In this document: positions 58,101 to 64,000 of the stretch, one piece after another
How the letters are laid out: every line of letters starts with the position of its first letter
Numbering within the stretch: the stretch's first letter is position 1
Assembly: GCA_947650285.1 (NCBI GenBank)
Contig: CANTFL010000090.1
Span: 62,001-126,000 of the forward strand
From: Hyaloperonospora brassicae
Lineage: Eukaryota > Oomycota > Peronosporomycetes > Peronosporales > Peronosporaceae
Reading direction: 5' to 3'
Length of the DNA stretch: 64,000 bases
Made by a program: the position numbers and the translations under genes
The notes under the pieces: generated by a model
Told to the model about the DNA's origin: nothing
Database searches by the model: none
Seen by the model: only the letters and a program-made list of their open reading frames with translations

Positions 58101-59921
58101 GCAATGACTTTCAACACAAGTACTCGTACTGCGATTGAATTCAGATAGCAGAAGAAACGGACTGGAACTTCGAAATTGCGAGACGGCTTAAGTGGTCAAA
58201 AGAGCGAGACAATGTAAAAGAGGAAAGGAGGGTCAATCTCACATCGCATTGCGATACCTGACAAGGTCGATGCAATTCGTAGAGATGATCGGAGTCCGAG
58301 ATATAAGTGATCTGCAAGAAAAATCACAGACAATTCTCAGATTACATTGTGATCCCCTGGCGAGATTAGAGCGATATACAAGGTATGCGCCTTACGAGAG
58401 CTCAGATTGTTGTACGAAGATTTTTGTGCAGCTGCCAGCAAGCAAACCCCAACACTAAGTGATATCAAATCTTTTTAGGCCGATGCAAAGCATAAGCTAC
58501 CCAAACCGATGAGCACAGATTTGCAAGGTACCATCCGTTCTGTATGTCGACAAGTCTTGGTAACATGAAGGATCGCCGATCGCATCTGCAATTTTGGTGA
58601 TGGCGAAGCTCTCAGCATAAAACACATTTGAGTAGCAATGCTCCGAATTTTAAATGCAAATATGTGATCTGTTTGTCTTCGACTATGCGTAAGAGCAACA
58701 CATCGCCTTGTAGATCGAGGACTAAGCTTCATCAAAAGCGAATGCCTCAATTCATCCACATTCGTGCGGTATATCATGGGATCGTACCAGTGATAGCGTC
58801 TTGCAACAACTTCGGATGCATGTCTCGTTGCAAGGCATTGATTAATATCAGAACACGATGTCTTTGATCAACACTCGTGAACCTCCCGTCTTTATCAACC
58901 ATGCCTGGTCGAGCAAAGTCACTGCACGTGTTCTAAGTGCTGATGAATCTCCGTCTACCTTGACACTCTTCAACAGCATTACAAAATGAATGTGAGCTCT
59001 GCAGTGTACCAAAAAACACGGTGGCATGACACTCTGTAGTAACATCACTTTCTACAAATAGTGCTATCCTCGTACTACTCAAAAGGCACCCTAACCGCAT
59101 TCGAAGCGCTATAGATATGTATTGCAACTTGGCATCATTGAGCGATCGCACTCTACGAAAGTTGTTGCATCTATCGATTGTTACTGCGTCATTCCTGTAG
59201 TAGGACATGACAAGAATGAAAAACCACTTGTGATCGAATCGCTCTGCTAATAACGAAGATCTTGATAGCATCCGTCAGTATAGGAGACATGGGAGACGAC
59301 GCAGTATGACAGTCCACAAAAACAATCTACGGGTCCGGTAAGCACGCGGCATCATAAAGTCTTCGCATATATCTACGAGAATGCCTGAAACATCAGTTTT
59401 AGTCTTCGACTACTCTTCGACTATTCTTCGACTGTCTCAAGACGTCTGATGGAAAAATCTATAATAGCCACACGTTTGATGTATTCGTCTGCATTAAAAT
59501 AAGGAAATGGGGTTGCGAAGTATTCCACCGTCGGGAGTTCACCGGATGATGTACAAACGCGCGATATGGCTAAACAAAGAGTAGAAGTGTTGTAGGTAAA
59601 AGCCAGTGTATTGTTCTGCTGCATATATAGGCAAGTGTACTGGTCGCGACAGGCAGATGTACAACTTGAGGTATGAACGCGTAGACTAAACCTTGACTCA
59701 ACGAAGAGCAAAACGATTGTACTATGATGTAGATTCTCTTACCATTACCGGCGCGTAACGCAGAAAAATGGCCTGGCGATCATCCAGCATGTTACAAATC
59801 AAAGCTATTTGTTTAGTGTATTGATCCAGGCTGGAAATGTCGATGCACAACAAAAACAATGGGGAAACGCAGTGGATGAAATATTTAGAGCTGTCGAAAG
59901 ACTTATTAAGCTCTGCTATGA
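55174..59921. other. 4.7-kb stretch without a recognised gene
   Basis: It includes an initiator-like word for THOC7 at 55204-55210 (minus). The rest is more AT-rich than the neighbouring genes and holds many short frames on both strands (for example 57319-57648 and 58933-59271 minus), some protein-like in composition but with no family I can name and constant stops. Decayed genes or old repeats are possible. Confidence 0.45.
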
Positions 59922-60455
59922 TGTAACGGAGATACACAGCTCCTTTAGTCAGAGGAAGACTTAACGCTCTTACGAGCAACTTTGGTTCTACGAACCCGAC
60001 TCAAAGAGTCAACATCTCCGAGAGCTAAAAGGTGGTTCTACGAACCCGACTCAAAGAGTCAACAGGCTCAAGGAGCTTACGGTCCCTGTTCCAGGGGGAC
60101 CAAACGATTCAAAGAATCAATCGCACTAAGTGCACAAGGAGTAGCTGCCTTAGCAAGGCGTTGCTACTTCCTTACGATCACAAGACGCCTCAGAGAGGCA
60201 CGTGTCTTTTGTTGATCAAAATGGGAACTGAATTTTATTTCTTCTTTTAACCTAAAAGAACACCGTAGAACAAAGTAAATAACCTACTCACTTATGTCCT
60301 AAATAAATCGATTGAAAGATCTCGTAATCAATTGTTGACAGACATCAGTCTTCAACAATTGATACTTGTGTTCTAATACTACTTTAAAGGGGATACCATC
60401 CCTTGGTTGTACCACACCTATTATCGACTACCAGTCGACGTGTAACCCCGTTACA
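59922..60455 (-). repeat. element C, 3' LTR (534 bp)
   Basis: Starts TGTAACGGAG and ends CCCCGTTACA on the plus strand. It aligns with the element B LTR in reverse but is about 60 bp longer, mostly because a segment is repeated with a 50-bp period (identical 31-mers at 59984-60014 and 60034-60064). Confidence 0.88.
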
Positions 60456-60466
60456 CCCTCCCCCAC
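60456..60466 (-). other. element C polypurine tract
   Basis: On the minus strand GTGGGGGAGGG abuts the LTR edge, as in element B. Confidence 0.7.
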
Positions 60467-60563
60467 CAGACTGACGTTTCCACAAAACGTCAATCGAATT
60501 CTTTCCTCGAAGAGGACGGTGTGTGCGCGCTTCAACCTCACGGTTGGCAAAACACAAAACACC

Positions 60564-61864
60564 ATGGCATCGCCACCCCATGAGTCCTCGACTCTCTCGT
60601 CTTACATTGGCACCGATGTGGATGTGGATCATGGTAGCGATATCGATATCCATGATGACGAGAGGACAATGTCCGACGCACCAGTGCAAGAGGCAGGGCC
60701 TCATATTGCACCAAACCCTTTTGCCGAGCGTGGCGAAGCCAACGCGCCATCGGCGCCGCATCAAACACTTCTTGTGGGAGATTCCATCATCACTAATCCG
60801 CTAGATGAGCAACAAGAGTTGGCTATCCAACGAGAGGAGAGCTCTCAACGCCGTATGCAGCTTGCTGCAACCCTTGAGGGTCGTCGTGGCTATCTGTTCA
60901 CACCACTCAATGTGGAAGAGCGTATACACCGAACGACAGGTCGTTCTTTGGAAACGTGGGCCATTGGCGCTGGGCCTACATCTTCTGATGAGGTGGCGAG
61001 TTGACAGGCACTTCGTGAGAGGTACCTGCAACCCCACTTGACGACTCAAAGTCAATACAAGTTGCGACTTGACACGCAAGCACGGGGTGCACCGGTTCCA
61101 CCGATGAAGGGTATACCCATCCTCTTATTCGCATGTGAATCTCAGGAGGAAGAAGACCACGCTTCTGCTCGCTGGGTGCATCGGAAACGACACCTTAGCA
61201 GCGTGTTAGCTCTCAGAGCAAGTGCCGATGTGGCAAATGTTCGTCTAGAACGAAAGCTTCGGTATGATCACGCCAAGCTTAAGGCCAGAGGCCAGTTGCG
61301 AACTCGCACACGCTATGCTCCGGCTGTGCCGATTGATGTGGGTGTTGGTCAAGCGGTACCCAACTATCCACCTGCCTCCACCACTATTGGTGAGAAGCGC
61401 TCTCGGTCGAGGGATGACCCCTGCCACGATGTTCAAAAACATCAACGGCGTATGGGCAATCCTGCCGAAGGGTGTCTCAAACTCTCACGAGTTCTCCGAC
61501 TCCAGGCACCCTCGCTACTTCACCAGATACTGGTATTGACCCTGACGACGAAGTCGTTTCAGGAGTCGCTCCACATGGAACTGGCGGTTCCCTTGCTCAT
61601 CTAGCAGCGTCGGAGGTGGTCGGTATACCGAAGGAGGAGCATGAGAAGATGATTCTCCAGATGAGTGGTCTCCGTGAGACATTGGGTAAGACCCAAAGTG
61701 CGTTTGACGCGATGCGAGCCCTTGTACAGGCGTTGGAGTTGGGCCAAACCCGGATAAAGGCTCAGCTTGACCTCCTGATACGGATTCAGCAACCGATGGC
61801 AAGGCCAACCTACCCCGCGCAAGCGCCTCCAAGTTCACGTGGGACGGATCCCGATACGGCTTAA
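60564..61864 (+). pseudogene. antisense open frame of element C
   Basis: It starts 108 bp from the 3' LTR (MASPPHESSTLSSYIGTDVD) and is one frame to 61604 except for a TGA at 61002-61004. Near 61470 the reading moves to a second frame that runs to 61864. The protein has an acidic start, an Arg/Glu-rich middle (QREESSQRRMQLAATLEGRR, VRLERKLRYDHAKLKARGQL), a Ser/Thr/Pro linker (SSPTPGTLATSPDTG) and a Leu/Gln-rich likely coiled coil (LVQALELGQTRIKAQLDLLI). It is clearly homologous to the frame in element B. The last 350 bases lie over the sense integrase tail and chromodomain. Family and function unknown. Confidence 0.6.
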
Positions 61865-64000
61865 GCAAACCAACGATAAACACGGGGTGTGTGCGCAGTT
61901 TGCACGGAAGGTTGAGCGTATACGCAAGTCCCTTCTTGGCGACGACCGAGAATGTTCCAATGAAGCGCGGGCGCAACTTTGTCTTGAAGACAGCAGACAC
62001 TACATTTGTAGGTAGGTTTTAGCATTGAGTAGAACTTGTTCTCCGACCTCATAACGTTTAATACAACCTCTGCCTTTAGCATCAGCTTGTTTCTTCTGCT
62101 TGTCTTGGCTATCAGCCAGTGCGTCACGCACATGTCGTAAGACATTCAATCGCGTTGCGAGAAACTCGCTTACCTGTTTTTGAACAGTAGCAGGGCTGAT
62201 ATCAGCAAGCCGATCGGCAACTCCTCCCCCACCAAGCCCTGAACCACGCAGTGGTAGCGTTAACGGAACGCGAGGGTGTGTGAGACCATTCACATAGAAC
62301 GGTGTGTAGCCAGTGGAGGCATGCGCGGCGTTATTCAACGAAAACTCAACGAAAGGGAGAATCGAACTCCAACGCTTAGGCGTTTCAGTGCAAACACTGC
62401 GCAAGATGTCACTGATGATGCGATTCACTCGCTCGGTTTGACCATCAGTCTGCGGATGATCCGCTGTGGACATGTCCAAACGTGTGCCGAGCACCTTGAA
62501 GATGGACTTCCAAAACTTCCCAGTGAATCGAGGATCTCTATCAGAGACAATTGCCAACGGCAAACCGTGTTGTCGAAACACTCGATCGATAAACAGCGTA
62601 GCTGTACCTTCACCATCAATGGTATCTGGCACCGCTGCTAAATGGGCCATCTTGCTCAAACGGTCAACAAAGACCACAATACCCGTATTTCCATACGAAT
62701 TCTTCGGTAATCCGAACAGGAAGTCCATACTGGTGGACTCCCAACACCCTTTGGGTATAGGCAAACTAGCCAGCGGCGCGGCCGCGTGAGGTGATGATTT
62801 TACCCGTTGACACGTTTCACACGTACGCACATATGTGCTCACCCATTTGTATAGTTTGGGCCACCAATAGCATTGACTAACTGAGCCATAGGTCTCCTCA
62901 CAATCGAGACGACCACTCAACGCATAATCATGCGCCTTATAGAGGATCCGATACTTCGAATCCTCATCATGAGGGACGACGATGCGAGGAATATCCTCCA
63001 CATCCGTGCTATAGCACAACAGGCCCTGATCGATAGAATATAGATGTAACCTCGCACTTAACCGTGCCGAAAATTCTATGTCCGAGTCCTTAAACTCCTC
63101 TCTCCCTAGATCACGTAGCAGAGCTACACAGTGTTCATCCTTGGCATATGCCGTACGGATTAGTTCAGTGACCGATGATGACAGAGTCGTAGCATGAACA
63201 AGCTCATAGTAAGGCCTGCGTGACAATGCATCAGCCAAAGCATTCTGCTTGCCCGGCTAATACCTCACCTCGAAGTTGTATTCGGCAAAGAAGGAAAGCC
63301 AACGAGCCATTCTCTGAGAGAGGTGAGGCGACTGGGTCGCAGTGCGTAGTGACGCATGATCTGTATAGATCACAAACGGCTTAGAGCCAAGAAGATGAAC
63401 TCTGAATTTGACGAGAGCATACTTCATTGCAAGTAGCTCTTTGTCATGAACAGGATGGTTCTTTTCTGCAGCCTTCAGCTGCCGAGACTCAAACGCAATT
63501 ACGCGTTCCCGTTCATCAGAATCTTTCTGTAACAGAGCGCTGCCTATGGCGAAGTCAGATGCGTCAAAGACGACACTGAAAGATCGATCAGGATCAGGCA
63601 AAGCCAAGATTGGCGCATGAAGGAGACTTTCCTTTACTGCTTGAAAAGCATCATGCTCGGTGCTAGTCCAGTACCATTCCACATCCTTTTTAAGGAGATT
63701 GGATAAAGGCCGAGCCATATCTGCGTAATTCGCACTGTACTTGTGCAAGTGATTGGCAAGGCCAAGCCACTTACGTAAGTTCTTTTGGTTCTTTGGGACC
63801 GGCCAATCAACTATGGCTTTTACCTTAGCGGGATCCGCTCTAAGGCCTCTCTTACCAATAAAGCACCCTAAAAAGGGAATTTGTTCTGCACCAAAGATGC
63901 ACTTAGACGCGTTGGCGTACAACTTATTCGTGCGCATGCACTCGAGCACCGCTCGTAAATGGTCAATGTGATTGTCCACATCTGACCGACCGTTCATAGC
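61515..64000 (-). pseudogene. element C pol: end of RT, RNase H, integrase, chromodomain remnant
   Basis: From the window edge: RT connection (IPFLGCFIGKRGLRADPAKV), RNase H (VVFDASDFAIGSALL, PVHDKELLAMKYALVKFRVH, TDHASLRTATQSPHLSQRMA), a TAG at 63257-63259 replacing Lys in FEVRY-PGKQN, then integrase 63238-62000. In the zinc finger the second His is lost (SGRLDCEE where B has RGHLGREK), while CETCQRVK is intact. The core has MDFLFGLPKN, VFVDRLSKM, SDRDPRFTGKFW and TDGQTERVNRIISDIL. A frame change near 62000 leads to the tail (IGTFSVVAKKGLAYTLNLP), a Pro-rich linker and the chromodomain start (FHVERLLKRLRR, QYQYLVK) that ends at TAG 61515-61517. Confidence 0.92.

Larger units (their letters stand above)
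59922..64000 (-). mobile_element. Ty3/gypsy LTR retrotransposon C, 3' part, running off the window
   Basis: The minus-strand element seen from the middle of reverse transcriptase to its 3' LTR. It is the same family as element B: RNase H, integrase and LTR are near-identical in many blocks. Gag, protease and the 5' LTR lie beyond base 64000. Pol is better preserved than in B, with one stop between RNase H and integrase and one frame change at the integrase end. The plus strand carries the same kind of antisense frame as B. Confidence 0.92.

Overview
This window looks like a chromosome segment of a plant-associated oomycete (downy mildew or Phytophthora type). The evidence is a secreted RXLR-type effector candidate with a WY-like helical body, a secreted elicitin-like protein, short GT-AG introns, compact housekeeping genes with oomycete-style initiator motifs just upstream of the ATG, and chromodomain Ty3/gypsy elements. 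I do not name a species.

Layout. 1-1673 holds the 3' end of a succinate dehydrogenase assembly factor 3 (SDHAF3/ACN9) gene and a free-standing glutamate 5-kinase. 3873-19238 is a nest of two Ty3/gypsy elements. Element A (minus strand, LTRs at 3873-4308 and 18801-19238) was interrupted inside its reverse transcriptase by element B (plus strand, 8562-16144), which is bounded by matching 474-bp LTRs and a perfect 5-bp target duplication CAGCC. A further LTR remnant (19239-19540) and a TIR-bounded element carrying a broken Myb-repeat gene (19610-21130) follow. 21131-27158 is gene-poor and contains only the RXLR effector candidate (24324-25343) and a possible tRNA-derived SINE. 27159-43078 is housekeeping: calnexin and proteasome beta-4 (divergent pair), a ZCCHC10-like zinc-knuckle protein, a GMC oxidoreductase, an elicitin-like protein, a protein-only RNase P (PRORP, six exons) and a predicted myristoylated protein of unknown function. 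After a 3.8-kb gene-free stretch come valyl-tRNA synthetase, a small membrane protein, KIN17 and THOC7 (46885-55173). 55174-59921 has no recognisable gene. 59922 to the end is element C (minus strand, 3' part only), a relative of element B.

The most unusual signals are in the retroelements. (1) Elements A and B, which belong to different lineages, both show a textbook -1 frameshift module at the gag-pol junction: a slippery heptamer (AAAAAAC in A, GGGAAAC in B), a 5-7 nt spacer, and a perfect 10-12 bp hairpin that contains the gag UAG stop. Pol is in the -1 frame in both. (2) A, B and C each carry an extra open frame on the opposite strand. It starts about 100-130 bp from the 3' LTR, ends in a predicted coiled coil, and overlaps the integrase tail and chromodomain. 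(3) B and C share the same nonsense codon at a chromodomain Trp position, and that change is silent in the antisense frame.

Limits: exon structures were deduced by eye from GT-AG signals and reading-frame continuity. No searches were run. Retroelement genes are decayed and are described as found.
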